Positions 26,901 through 38,776 of a stretch of DNA of 64,000 nt are shown one piece after another. Position 1 is the first letter of the stretch. The number at the start of each line of letters is the position of its first letter. Source of the DNA: Phanerochaete sordida. Its lineage: Eukaryota > Basidiomycota > Agaricomycetes > Polyporales > Phanerochaetaceae. Below the pieces are notes generated by a model. The model made no database searches, was not told the origin of the DNA, and saw only the letters and a list, made by a program, of their open reading frames with translations. The stretch covers positions 186,001-250,000 of the forward strand of contig BPQB01000033.1 in the NCBI GenBank assembly GCA_019973155.2. Reading direction: 5' to 3'. A program made the translations under genes and the position numbers.

Positions 26901-27947
26901 CCGAAGATCGGGCGGTCAGCCTTCTGCATGGCCTGGCGGAGCCGTTCGATAGTGGGCTTGACCATCGTGGGGTCACCAGGTCCGTTAGAGATAAAGAGTC
27001 CGTCAAACTCTTCCTCAGAGGGCGCAAGGTAGTCGTAGTCCCAGGGCACGACCTTGAGCTCGACACCGCGGTGCGTGAAGCAGCGAATCTGGTTGTACTT
27101 CATGCCGACGTCGACCGCGATGACACGAAGAGGACGCTTGCCAGAGGGATGCATGCGGGGCGCACCGACGGGCTTGTACACGCGAACCTCGGGGGTAGAC
27201 ACGACCGCGACGAGGTTCTTGGTGTTCGGGTCGCTGAAGGGCACGTCGACGTAGTCTTCCCTCCACGCGGTGGGCGAGGGCGCGCGCGAGGCGCTCTCGA
27301 CGCTCAGGTTCCTCGCATGGGCGGCAGCAGGGGCATCAGGCTTGCGTGCCAGGACGCGCGCGAGCGTGGAACCCTTTTCGCGGAGCTTCTTCGTAAGCGC
27401 ACGCGTGTCGACACCGTAGATGGCGGGGACGCCGCTCTCCTTGAGCCACTGTCCGAGGGACGAATCGGCGAGGAAGTGGCTGTAGTCTTCAGAGTAATAG
27501 CCCACGACGACAGCGGCGACGTGGATGCGGGACGACTCGAACTCGTCGGGGATCTTCTCCGGGTCGGCGGTCTCTGGGCGCGCGGGGACGCCGTAGTTGC
27601 CGATGAGGGGGTAGGTGAGGATGAGGATCTGCCCCTCGTACGATGGGTCGGTCAACGACTCTGTGTATCCGACCATGCCTGGGGCGAAAAAATGAGAAAA
27701 AAGCGCACGAGACCAAGAAAAAGCGGTGCTCACCGGTCTGGAAGACGCACTCGCCCGCTATGCTCTTTCCCTGCGCGCCGAAGCTGAGTCCCCGGAAGGC
27801 GGTGCCATCTGCAAGCTCCAAGACGGCGTCAGTATCGGACTCGCTGTGCCGCACGGTGACGGGCGGGGCAGGGGAGCCGTTTGGGAGCCCACTCTGCACG
27901 CGAGAGAGGGCGGGTCTGGCGGGTTCGACAGCGAGCGAGGCGGGCAT
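20923..27947 (-). CDS. URA2: URA2-type multifunctional pyrimidine enzyme (GATase-CPSase-DHOase-like-ATCase)
   Basis: Catalyses the first two steps of de novo pyrimidine synthesis, making carbamoyl phosphate and then carbamoyl aspartate. Order on the minus strand: GATase/CPSase small region from [14 protein letters not shown] at 27,947, with nucleophile [13 protein letters not shown] and QFHPEST; CPSase large region ([21 protein letters not shown] at about 26,470 through 23,400) with paired ATP-grasp halves; a dihydroorotase-like region (about 23,340-22,150), which is catalytically dead in fungal URA2 proteins (family knowledge); and ATCase with [34 protein letters not shown] and LPRVN. The last exons encode [14 protein letters not shown] and [14 protein letters not shown]. 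Introns occur near 27,680-27,735, 25,760-25,815, 25,178-25,237, 23,420-23,468, 21,080-21,132 and 20,960-21,008. It is complete. Its 5' 2.15 kb is duplicated at 39.5-41.6 kb. Confidence 0.93.
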
Positions 27948-28112
27948 CGTGGTGGTTGTGTATTTTGTGTCGAGAAACTTGCCTCTTCCTCTCCGCTCGC
28001 GCCTGCGTAGATTCGAGTGGAGAGGAAGAGAGAGAAAAAGAAGAAAAACCCGCTCGCGCACGTAAATTATACCAGGTCACATGATCCCAGATCTGATCTC
28101 GCTGTTAGGCGG
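25967..28112 (-). repeat. 2.15 kb duplicated segment, copy 1 (5' part of URA2 and leader)
   Basis: Matches 39,494-41,643 in the same orientation. Upstream, identity runs to CTGTTAGGCGG at 28,112 / 41,643 and then stops abruptly. Downstream, it ends near the codons for GLGSGFAQ (about 25,967 / 39,494). Confidence 0.9.
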
Positions 28113-28455
28113 CGTTGCGTCATGATCGATGTGCCCTGGCCCAGACTGGCACTCGCGCGTCTTTCGCCGCCGCAAACTGGCAGCACTCGCCGGTGCTCGT
28201 CTCGATCTCGCGACCTAAAAGCATGCCTCTGGGACTGTAGAATTCTCTAGACTGGCGCCGGGCTCCCAACTGCGGCAAGAGCGATATCGCTTTGGGCCGT
28301 GCTGTCTCTCTCGGCCTCTCGCTTCCCTCGCCTCTGTCCCACCCAGCTCGCCCTCGCTCGACGCCGCCCCTGCCAAGACTGCGCATACGCCCGCCTACGT
28401 GAGCTCTCTGCTGTCCCTCCCTCTGCGCTGTCTAAGAGCCGTTACGCGTCCGTGC

Positions 28456-30416
28456 ATGCACTTCGTCTCGCCGTCCCCAGCACGCCATCCGCGTCCGTGC
28501 ACTACCGCGATCTCACCAGAACTTGAGCTTGAACCCGCGGCCACTGCGCGTGCAGCAGCAGCAACGCCACGGACGACCCACCAGCAGCGCTCACGGCGCG
28601 CGCACTCGACCCTTCCCTGTCCTCGCCTCGCTCGCCGGATCGCGAAATCTCGATTCGCATTGCCCGCGGGGCCTCTCGACCTCGGACCGTCTCTGCGCCC
28701 AACGAAGGTGTGTGCTACCCGGGTGTCTTCGTCTCTCTCGCCGCTGACGCTCCTCGTTCCAGACCCCGCTCACCGGACGGCGATACGTCGTGTGGACGTT
28801 GTGCGTCGTGCAGGCCGACGACCTCGACCGCGGGAACGCTGAATCTCGGTTCGGATTGGCGCGGCCTCCCGACGAAGACGAAGAAGGCGGCGCTCGCGAG
28901 CGTCGGGACGAAGGTGCGCGCCGCCCGAGTTTCTCGTTGCTCCTACCGCTAATGCCCCACGCTCCAGACCCCGCTCGCCGGACGGCGATACGTCGTGTCG
29001 GCGATGTGCGCCGCACAGGACGACGGCGTCGGTCGCGGGAACGCTGAATCTCGATTCGCATTGGCGCGGCTCCTCGACGACGACGACGGAGGCGGCGCTC
29101 TCGAGCGTCGGGATGTTCAGCAGCGCTGCGCAGACCGGCTCTCCCCGCGGCAAAGGTGCGTGCCGTCCGAATCTCTGGTTGCTCTCACCGCCGACGCGCC
29201 TCGCTCTAGACCTTGCTCGCGGGACGGCGATACGTCGTGTCGACGATGTGCGCCGGGTGGGAGGACGCCGCGGCCGCGCGGACGCGGGATTCCGACTCCA
29301 GGTGCGTAGCCGTCGTGCGTCTGGGACGTCTGCACTCGCTGACGTACCGCGCTCCAGGCGTGTTGAGCCCAGCCGCCGGACGTCGAAATATCGAGTCAGG
29401 GCCGCGCGCCCCTCCAGCACGACGACGGCAGTTGTGGGAACGCAGAATACCGAATCGGCATCGCGCCGCGCGCGCGCAAGCGTATGTCTTCAGGTGCGTG
29501 CTCTGCGTGCCCTGGACGCTGTCCTCGCTGCTCACGAGCCTTGTTTCAGCCGGTCGCGGGAAGTCGAAATCTCGGGTCGAAGGCGCGCGCCCTCCAGCAC
29601 GGCGATGCCGGCCGCGGGGACGCGATACATCGCGTCAGCGTCGCACGGGCGTCGCGGGCTGCGGGCGGACGTCTCGAGGTGCGCGGCAGCCAAGTCTGTC
29701 CGGATTTCTCGGCGCTGACGTGCCTCGCCCCAGGTGCCTCGACGTCGGTCGCGAGAAATCGAGTCGTGAAGCCGAATGCTGGGACCGGGACGCGGAACGT
29801 CGGCGTGGCATCGCGCGAGAGCAGCGGGCCGCCGCGAGGTGCGTGATCTGTGCGGCCTGCCGGTCCCGTTCCTGACGCTGACGAACGCGCTTTGCAGGTC
29901 GTCGCGCGATCCCCAAACTCTGCGCGCGTCGTCGCCTCGGCCGCGGAACGCGAAGATGGTCGCTCGACGTCGTGTAGCGCGCGCTCCTCGCCGGCTGAGG
30001 TGCGTGCTCGCCGTTGTGCGTCGCGTTCGCCGCCGCTGACGTGTTGTCCAGGGCGTCGGCCGCGGGACGTCGATCCGTCGTCTCGGCGCGCCCGGCGCGG
30101 CTGCATGAACGCTGGTCAGCGGGCGTGCAACGAGAGCGATCTGGGGCAGCACGAACCTCGACGAGCGACGCCCAGCACGAGGGCGACCGCGGGAGTGCGA
30201 AATCCGAGGTCGGAAACTCCGCGTCCGGCAGCGGCGGACGTCGGCCCAGGGGCAACCCAGGAGTGCCGCGCGGCCTCCAATCCGCGCGGACGGCGCGCGA
30301 GCACCGTGCGCGACACGCTGCCAGACGCGGACCCGCGGAAAATGCTCAAAATGCGGCTGGCGCGCCGGGGCACGAAGACGAAAGATCCCGCTCTGGCGGT
30401 GCACCCAGGGATTTGA
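28456..30416 (+). other. tandem exon-intron array (possible orphan coding gene)
   Basis: At least eight intron-like segments of 52-59 nt occur at 28708-28762, 28914-28967, 29156-29209, 29302-29357, 29494-29549, 29679-29733, 29839-29897 and 30000-30051. Each starts GTGYGY, has a CTGAC/CTAAT-like branch and ends YAG, and each separates repeated exon-like units of 92-188 nt. Units share a translated motif in one frame: TPLTGRRYVVWTLC, TPLAGRRYVVSAMC, TLLAGRRYVVSTMC, then weaker AAGRRNIES and VAGSRNLGS. A frame from ATG 28,456 crosses the first junction in phase (LRPTK-TPLTGRRYVV), but phase slips at the second, giving a stop in unit 3. So either the product is short (about 160 aa), splicing differs from my model, or the array is decaying. 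No known family. The 343 bp before it contain nothing I recognise beyond the URA2 leader. Confidence 0.5.
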
Positions 30417-33400
30417 CGGCGTGCGCAGGACGTGCGCGGCGTGTCGGCGCGTCGTTCTACCAAGAGCTTTCGCCGGATTGCGCAAAATAGCGGCGGCGGC
30501 GGCGGGATCTTCGCGCGGCGCGACGGGTAAGTGGTCGCGCGATGTCTTCGGAAATCGGTCGCGTCTGATATTTCCGTGCGCAGATGCATGCCCTCGTCGC
30601 CGCATCGCCCCCGCGCGGTGTTCCTCGACGCCCACCCGCCCCCTGCCGTCTCCACAGCCGCCATCGTCCCTACTCGAACCCTCCGCTCTCGACACCTCCG
30701 CCCTTCCGCGACACTTGCGTCTGAACGCGCACCGACCGCGCGTGCCAGCGGCGACGCTAGACGTGCCCCGCAGTCAAGATCTTCGCGCGCGCGGCGCGCA
30801 CTTGACGAGCCGAGGCGCCGACTGGCGGCATCGGACGGAATCCGGGCGGCGCGTGTCGACGAGCACGCCGCGGCCCGGAACGTTAGACATCTTGAGCGGC
30901 CGCCGCGTCTCGACAGGCGGTCGAGCGCGTCGCAGCCGGCACATGAGACCATGAGCACGGATTTATAAGGACGCGGCGGCTCGTCGGGGCGTCACCCTCG
31001 CGCGTCCGCCGCAAATGCACATCTTCGCGGCGCGCGGCGCGCTGCCGTGCGCCCAGTGTTAGGCAGCCAATATCCAGGAGCCGCCGCGAAAGCCCGTCGG
31101 GCGCGAGTCCGCGCGAGCGAGTACCGGCGGCTGAAAAACGTCTTCATATGAGGGGACCGCCGTGCGTCGTGCTATTGTGTGCATGTCGGGAGGAGGTCCT
31201 AGCATGCGTCCGGGTGGTGCGGCGGCGTGAGACGGACGAGATCGACTCAATCGAAAGTTAGGGAAGGGTGTGAGCGCGAGGGAGGAGATGGTGCAAGGGG
31301 AGCGGATTTGATAATCTTGCTGTGGGGAGCTCTGTAGGGTAGGCGAGAGCACTGTACAGGGAACTGGAGCAATCGGAGAGTGAGCACGGCTGCATCAACG
31401 TTGAGAGAACACTTACCAGCATGCCCAGGGATGCTGGTGGTGGTGTAAGAGGAGGGAGGAGGACGAGGAGACAGCCTGTCCGGGACTGTCTCATCGCCCT
31501 CCGGTGCCCTGAGCATCACAGAAATAAAATTGGCATGCCTACGCTCTGTGCCCTCGGAGCATGTTTGGCAGCGCTCTGTAAGTTCCATCAGTCGGCTCTC
31601 TCGCATGCACTGTTTGCGGCGCCATCGAGACCGGCCGATCATTGGAATAATATTGAGGTAAGTGCCGGGCTCTCAAAATTCACCCTCACTCTGTTTGGGA
31701 TTTTGACGGTGAGAAAGAGTCCACCCAATGGCATCCCAGCCTTTGGATGGGCTATTTCTCGCTGCCAAAAACACAACATTGTCAACCCAAGATTATGTAT
31801 TACTGTGAGTTCATTGTCTGTATTTTACGGCCGATAGACAGGACTCGGAAAGTGGCCACGGAGCAAATATGCAGCCACTCCGTCACCCATCAGCCGTTTC
31901 GAGGGCTGCGGGGAGCTTGTGCGCATCAAATCCCTGCGCAACGGAGCCTAGCGGGGTCTGATTCGCCGGAATATTACGTCGCCGCTAGGACATGGCGCCA
32001 AGATCCCCGTGCAGCCATCCGTTCGCTAGGCATCCCCGGTTCTGTGGTAACTTAGGCCGGTGTGTCTGCGAGCACTCCACCATAATTATGTAGTGTGTGT
32101 GCACAGGCTGCAGAGCAGAATGTGCCGTCCGGTGTGCTGCCGTGCCGCCTGCACACTCCATGGACAGCGAGCGGGCTTATGGCAGCGGCCGTGGAGCTAC
32201 GCCTTCACCTGCCGGCACCATCACGTCGCGGCACGGAGGACACGACAGAACGCCGTGCGCTCCGTGCTGCGACGCGCGAGCCGATGGGTGACAAAGTGGA
32301 GCTCAAAATTACCCGCTGATGTGCTCGGCGAAACAGCCGCGCCGTCTCAAGGCACGGCCGTGTTGTGATGCACGGACACCTGATGGGACTGCGAGACGAG
32401 CGCAGCCGTCCGCCTCGCAGCTCCGTACCTCATTTGCAGCGAGCAGTAGGGAAGACTGAGCCATGTCAGTCATAGCATCGCCATCTTCGAAGCATGGTCA
32501 TTTTTAGAAGGAAGCTGCACTGGCGCTGCCAAGCAACATACGGGACGACGGCAAAGTTGCGTGCAAAGCGATGGGAAGTGTCCACCATCTCGCGTAGAGG
32601 GCAAGGGACCCCGGGGCTGTGTCAAGGCCGTGGGCAAATCAGGCGAGTCAACGCACTTTCGGAACCTGAACAGGCGCGCCGAACTCGGGTGGTGTCACAA
32701 TGCTGACTTCCGCTGCGGGTGCCACGGTCACGGTACCCTTTGAATGCCGGCTACGAGCCGAGAAGTCCAGCAAGGTAGAAAGGCTCAACACCGCGTTCTC
32801 AATGAACCGAAACCCTCGTGTTGACCAATGAGAGGCTGAGGGTGACGTACCTCACCACTGGTATGCTCGACATTGAGATCCGAGATTGCGATATTTTTGT
32901 TTGGGTAGTCTGAGGCTTGCTGCGAGATGCACGAGCTGCTTGAGATAAGGACACCGGTGGTTCAAGAGTCGCAAGCATAAACAAGCAGCTAGACGAGATA
33001 GGATATAACCTACCAAAGCGTGCAGTGTACGCAGAGTACAGCGGTCGGCAAATTATAAAGCAACCCCAACGATTCTTACTAGTAGTCCTGAGCGAGTACG
33101 ATCGAAGATTAGCTGCACACACGAATCAATGCCATCTAGAACATCGCACACACCATCTTACAGGCAGTTTCGCCCGCTCGCAAGTGCTCCCACCTGACAG
33201 CGACGCTGGGGACGATCAACCGAAGGGCAGGCGAGTTATCGGGATAATCGGGCGCTTTGAGCTCGGGTACGAGCGAACGCCACAAAGGCTTTGCTAGGCG
33301 CCTTGTCCTCGAACCTCGACATGCGATTTCAACCGCCGGCCGACGACGATTCTACAGCAGCGCCGCGGCGTCACAACTGCCTGTATTAGGCTATTTGAAC

Positions 33401-34187
33401 TTTCAAGATACCGTGCACGAGGCCGCGTAGGGCAAATCTTGGCATGAATCGAAGGGGGACGCGAGCACGAGCTTCCAGGCTCGTACGCTCGCGCGGACGG
33501 ACTAGTGCGACGGATGTTTCACAGGTGCGTTGTGTTGCCATCAGACGGCGATATGACGCTGACATCTCGTCTGACTTCGCGTCGGACGGCTCTCCGAGGA
33601 TGGATTTCCGCTGGACCGCGGCGTTCTCGCGATCGCGCTGCCATGCATGCCGCACCCTCACGCCGTCGACAGCTACCTCAGGTGCGTGCTGCGTTCCATT
33701 CCATGACTGACACAAAGTACTAGACGCCGGCTGTATACCCTCTGCACGCGCAGGCTGTCCAGAATTATGAGAAGTACGCGCGAAATGCTCCCGAACGCGT
33801 CGGGCGCCTCCTTCCCCTCCCCCTGCCCTGTTACGCCCACCTACGCGAGCTCCGAACGAGCGGACAGCAACGACGCGCGCTCATCAAGAGCGCCACCAAC
33901 TTATGACACACCGGCAATGCTACGCTGCCCGGTCGGCGTGCCCTGGGACGAGCTAGAGCGAAAGGGAGACGGGCCCTGCCCGCTTCCCTTGCACCCTCGT
34001 TCGCCGCCTGGGAAATTTCGCGGGGCATCCGGCTTGGCGAGGACTCCGGACGCAAAGTGCGAGAGGTCTGCGGGGTCCATGCGGACGTTCGACGCGTATA
34101 AGAGGTGCGCTTGAACGGCTGCTTTCGACATCCCCAGCTCCTCTTCTTCGCCTTCCCTCCTCTCACCGCACCCTACCCTCACTCGGG
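30417..34187. other. 3.8 kb with no recognisable gene
   Basis: GC-rich flank of the exon-intron array up to about 31.1 kb, with a TTTATAAGG TATA-like element at 30,961-30,969, then sequence of more even composition. Short open frames (for example near 32,095-32,319 plus and 31,247-31,642 minus) lack starts, domains or splice support that would convince me. TATAAG at 34,097-34,102 lies about 90 bp before the next candidate start. Confidence 0.4.
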
Positions 34188-36833
34188 ATGACTTCTATCA
34201 CCACAGCGCGACGACGCCCGACGCCCCCAACACTCTTTGCCTACGCCTCCCACGCCGCCGACGCCGCCTCCGTGAACGCCACCACCGCGAGCACCACCAT
34301 CCGAGGCTGTCGGCCGGCGTGCTGCACACTCAGACATGGGGCACGATATACCCCCTGCCCAGGTAAGTACTCCCTGCTGATATCTCTTACCCGATACTTA
34401 CCTCGCTCCACTATGCAGATGTGATCTTGCCCGTCTGGGCTCCAGTCTTGTACCCAGCCAAGACAGTCATATATGGCATTTCAGAACGAGGTAAGCCTTT
34501 ACTTCCTTCTGATTTCTGCCCTTCTACCCTCCTGTATCTTACCTCGCGATGATTTACTTGTAACTAATCTCTTTCATTCATCGCAGTTATCGATGGGGGC
34601 GAAGCTACTTTCCTCGTCTAGTACTGCTCGGCCGCAGGTAAGCAATCTTCGGCCCGTATACTCTACCTTACTGACCTCTATTTGTACAGGACGACGCTCA
34701 CAGCTCTGGACTATTGCCTGGCGTCGCGCTGAAGCGTGGTGTATACACACACTGCAGTTGGTAAGCACCACTGCTTACCTATTGTAAATCTGTGTGTGTA
34801 CTAATGGTATGATGCTGGCCAGGCGGCGGAATCGTAGGGATTGGCCGCCCACGCAGTCGCTCGGGCGTGCAAGGTCGCTCGACTCGGCACGTCGATAGTG
34901 CGATCGCCGCCAACCGCGTCGGTTCTCGATGACGGCGAGCCGCGGCCGCCATGCAGCATCGCAACGCGAACGGCGACAAACAGCGGCACGCCGCGCCGTC
35001 CGATCTCAGGCTCACGCCACGTTCCAGGGCCGCTGCTAGCTGGTCAGTCACCGCCGCCGACCGTCTGCGCCGTGCCGGGCCCTAATGGCTTTGCGTGTCC
35101 CGCAGAGACTGACTCTGGCCTTGCGCGCCGCCGCGCTCCTCTAGTCCGTGCGCTAGATCGTCCGATCTCTCGCTCGCGGCGTCCCTAAACGCAGCCGCCA
35201 GCGCGTCGCTAGCTGGCTTCGCACTCGGGGTTCCAAGTAAGTAATCCTCCATCCACTTTCTAGGCTCGATTTTTACCCTTTGATTAGGCACGCCTGGCTG
35301 CAACGCTGTTTGTGAATACCGGTAAGCAGACGCGGTCTCGAAGACTAACACCCGCGACTCATCCCATATTTATCCGTCAGACACAGTGCGGGGTGTGCCG
35401 ACGGCGCATATGAAGTCCTAACAGCCACAGCTGCGGTCCGCTTACCAGGTAACAGTAGCTTTGAGGTACAACTCCCTCAAAGCTCTCGAAATGTACATAG
35501 CACCGTAAGTTTCGTTCAACTGTCGGTGACACTTCGTAGACCTTTTCTTAATAGCGGCCTTCACAGGAACCTCCAATAGCCATCCTCTGGGAGCGGTGGA
35601 TGACTTGAATCCCGGTCAGTACAATCTATTATCAATTACGAACCTCGTGCTGATTTACTCAACAGCGTTCAAGCTCGCGGTCTCGACGACCGAGACGACA
35701 CCGTCCACTCGTGCCGAACGTACCACGCGCGAACGCCGGCACCTAGAGATCGCCGTTAACCACCGTGCTCCACGCTCGGCCACTGTCGTACGGACACAAC
35801 AGCCTCACAAGTAAGTTACTCGATGTACAGTCTCGCGTACCGCACGCTAACATTACTTGTATTAGCCAATCTCGCGACGCTCGCTATTTACTACTATTGG
35901 ACGCGTACGCGTGCTACAGTTCGTAAGAATTCCCTTCTGATTTCGGCCCTTCTGCCCTCCTGTATCTCCAATAGCGTTGTGTTACTGACCCTTCATCTGT
36001 ATATCATAGGACCATCGCCGCCGTTCACGCTGCAGTAAGCACATATCAGTTCGCTTCATTGACCTCCACTAATTTCTCGAAACATACTTACTAGACTTGT
36101 CGGGCACTCAGACATAGCAGCTACACACACAGTAAGTACAGCTCGTTACAGTATTACTGAGTGTCTGCTAATTATGAGACGTAGGGTAGATGTGCGCGGC
36201 GCCGTCGAGCCAATCATATGCTAATAGCAGAAGATAGCCCAAGTCCGACTCCCTCAAAGCTCTCGAAATGTACATAGACTCGTAAGTTCTCCTTTATGTA
36301 TCCTCGCAGAACACTGTCACTAATTCCATTGACTTGTTCCAGGGCTCGGTAATGTCTGAACGCGACGATCAACGCCGGCGCGGCGGAGGCCTCGCGTCAC
36401 GGTCTCTCGCGTGGTTGGCACTACTACTTACAGACTCCGTCAACTTACAGGTATGTCTTGGATGTTCATTATGTTGTCACGACGCTGATGTACTATAAAG
36501 ATCTCGAGTGGGACAGCGGTATGTGGCGAGAGCCCACCGGCACACGTGCCGGGAGGCCAAGCTAACCTTCGAGTGCCGTACACCGCCGCTACCATGGCCG
36601 TCTCCGCGAGCCATTACTAGCTCGCGGTCCGCACTCGCAGTCGGTGTCTAATCAATGCACGCGGAGCTATTTAACTAATGTTGTACAAGCGTAACGTATC
36701 GGCCCCGCGTGTATTTACTACACGGAGCAAGCTTCCGTCGTCGTGCTGCGTTCTCTACTCGGCGCCGTCCGCCGTCCAATGTGTACGCGCTTTCGTCTAT
36801 GCTGCGCCGTCGCACTGACCCTAACCCTCCCAG
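34188..36833 (+). other. intron-dense orphan locus, 5' part
   Basis: From ATG 34,188 (TATAAG 90 bp upstream) I count about 16 canonical GT-AG introns, mostly 47-118 nt, separating exons of 25-205 nt. Examples are 34363-34418, 34491-34586, 34638-34689, 34761-34837, 35043-35105, 35148-35194, 35237-35287, 35322-35380, 35449-35566, 35615-35665, 35811-35865, 35923-36009, 36035-36094 and 36451-36500. Exons from 34,690 to 36,131 chain in one frame through eleven junctions, and exon 36343-36450 is open for 36 codons. The chain breaks at a TAG in exon 3 (34,620-34,622), at the junction after 36,131, and at a TAG at 36,618. The peptide segments are Arg/Ser/Thr-rich with no known domain. This may be one gene with the next entry, with some splice sites mis-assigned by me, or a decaying gene. 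Confidence 0.4.
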
Positions 36834-38350
36834 GTCCTCTGGCAATCTCGCGCGGGCTGGTACCAGGCGTCCCGTGGTCGCATCTGTAGCGGACGCCACT
36901 GGCAGTCCGCCGCGGCCGCGGTGGTTCGGTCGGCCCGCGTTCGGTACAGGCGCGATCGTCGCGCTCAGGCGAAGGCGGTGGACAGCGGGTGCATCAGTTC
37001 GAGCGTAGGTGAGCCGTGGTCGTCAACGTGCGTGCTGTTGCTGACTTTTGTTCACAGCCCCTCGCCGCGAAGGACGTCGTCTGCCGTCCGTCGAGACGGC
37101 TCGCTGCACTGTCGCGGCGGTCGCCCCGCCGATTATCGACCGAGCGAGTCCGCGGTGGGTGGTCGGCCTATGTGTCTGCTATCGAGGTCGCCGAACTCGG
37201 GCAGGGCGCTGTTGCCGGGCATCAGTCTCGTCGGCGGACCGCTGGCCTGTTCGTCGCTTCGCGCAGCGGGCTGTCAGCGCGTCTTGTAGATTCGCGGCGG
37301 AGGCCCTCGCGACTGCTTCGGTAAGCCCCTCGTCGCTTGTCGTAAGCCCCTCGTCGCTTGTCCGTGCTCGCCGCTGAGCTGCCGTACATCCACAGCAGCC
37401 GGTGTCACTCTTGACAGCCGCGAGCGCAGCGACACCGTCCGCGTCGTCGGCCACCCCGCTTTGCGGCGCCGATGCCTTCGTGGTAAGTCACTTCGCCGGG
37501 CATTGGGTGTACGACGTTCAAAGAAATATATTCATTAGTCTACGTACAGGGCCACAACAGCTTACCGATCGCGCCGTCGCCCATGGCGCAGCGCGACAGC
37601 GCGACGACGCGCAAGCCCCGCCGCCCTCGCCGCCCTCGTCTCGCATGATCGTCCCGGTACGCCCTTCCCAACTTCGCGCGGTTCTGCACTGCTCACGCAG
37701 CCTCGTCAGCTTTCGCGCGTCCGCTCCAACGTCCGCGAGCGACTCACCACGATCGCAGGCCCCCGCGGATCCGGGATTCGTGTTGGACGCGAGCCGCCGC
37801 ACCCGTCGCGCTCGCCGACTCGGCGAGCCCACCTAGAGTAAGTCCCTGGTATGTTAGCTCGGGATCGGATCTCGCTGACCTTACCCATTCCAGCGCGCGC
37901 GCACGCGAGTCCGCCGCCTTGACGGTCTTGTATGTGGGGCACCGCTCGGCCGCGGTTTCGCAGGCGCAGGCGCAGGCGGTAGCAGCGGCGCCGCGCTGCT
38001 CATGGACTTCGATGCCGGGCTGTCGGTCGCATTCGTGCGGTAAGGCGTCCTCTGTGCGTCGCTATCGTCTTCGCTGACGGTCTCGCGTGCAGCTGCCGGC
38101 CGCGCTTTGCACCGGTCGACTCCTCGCGCCGCCTGCGTGGCCGATCGTATCTGGTGAGTCCCTACTCTCGTCGTGTCGATCGTCGCGCAGCGGGCCCGGG
38201 GAAAGGGTCTTGCCGTTGGAATACAGCGCACTGCTCGCGCGGATTCGACTGTGGGTGGGCATGGTCTTTGCCCGCAGCTGCACTCAGCGAGCTAGGTTGG
38301 AGGCGGCACTCGGCTGGGCTGGTTCGTCGCGTCGTCGCCGCCTCGTCTGA
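36834..38350 (+). CDS. intron-dense orphan gene, 3' exons in one continuous frame
   Basis: Nine exons stay open and in phase across eight introns: 36834-37008, 37058-37320, 37396-37482, 37561-37656, 37701-37837, 37894-38039, 38093-38153 and 38191-38350 (intron sizes 49, 75, 78, 44, 56, 53 and 37 nt; one more intron, 36781-36833, precedes). The frame ends at TGA 38,348-38,350. The 5' start is not resolved: the exon before 36,781 has no ATG and probably belongs to the locus starting at 34,188. The product is Arg/Ala/Ser-rich with patches such as WVVGLCVCYRGRRTRAGR and LEYSALLARIRLWVGMVFAR, the latter a possible amphipathic or membrane-touching helix. No recognised family. In GC-rich DNA stops are rare, so an open chain is weaker evidence than usual, but phase agreement at every junction supports real coding. 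Confidence 0.5.
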
Positions 38351-38776
38351 TTTGTCTCTGCGCGCCGCCGAGGGGGCGCCCGCGCGTCCCGTTCGTTCTT
38401 TGCGGTCGCGCCTGGCGATAGACATAGGCGGGGGTGACGGTTCCAGCCTCGCGCGGGGCGCACTTTGCGGCATGCTCAGATGCACGGCAGAGCCGGCCGC
38501 GCGCAGGTCTGTCGCATACGTCCAAACCCGAAGGCGCGGACACGCGCTGTCGGTCCGCTGTCCAGCGGGTGCCCCGTCGGTACCGCCAGACGCGGTCCGT
38601 GCGGTCGATTCCCGTGTGTGCGCCGCCGACTCGGCCTGCTGGTCGACCGCGGGCCGTGGGGTGTCTCGATTGGGGCGGTTCGCGCGGGAGATGAAGGGAG
38701 AGCGAGGAAGCGCGGGCTGGTGCTCGAGGGGGTTGGAACGCGGGTGATAGCGGCTGCGCGGGGTCGCGGGGTCGGC

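Noticed and set aside
28456..30416. CRISPR-like or satellite interpretation of the regular repeats
   Set aside because: Unit lengths vary (about 145-240 bp), the organism is eukaryotic, and the regular element is a GT-AG intron rather than a short direct repeat with unique spacers.
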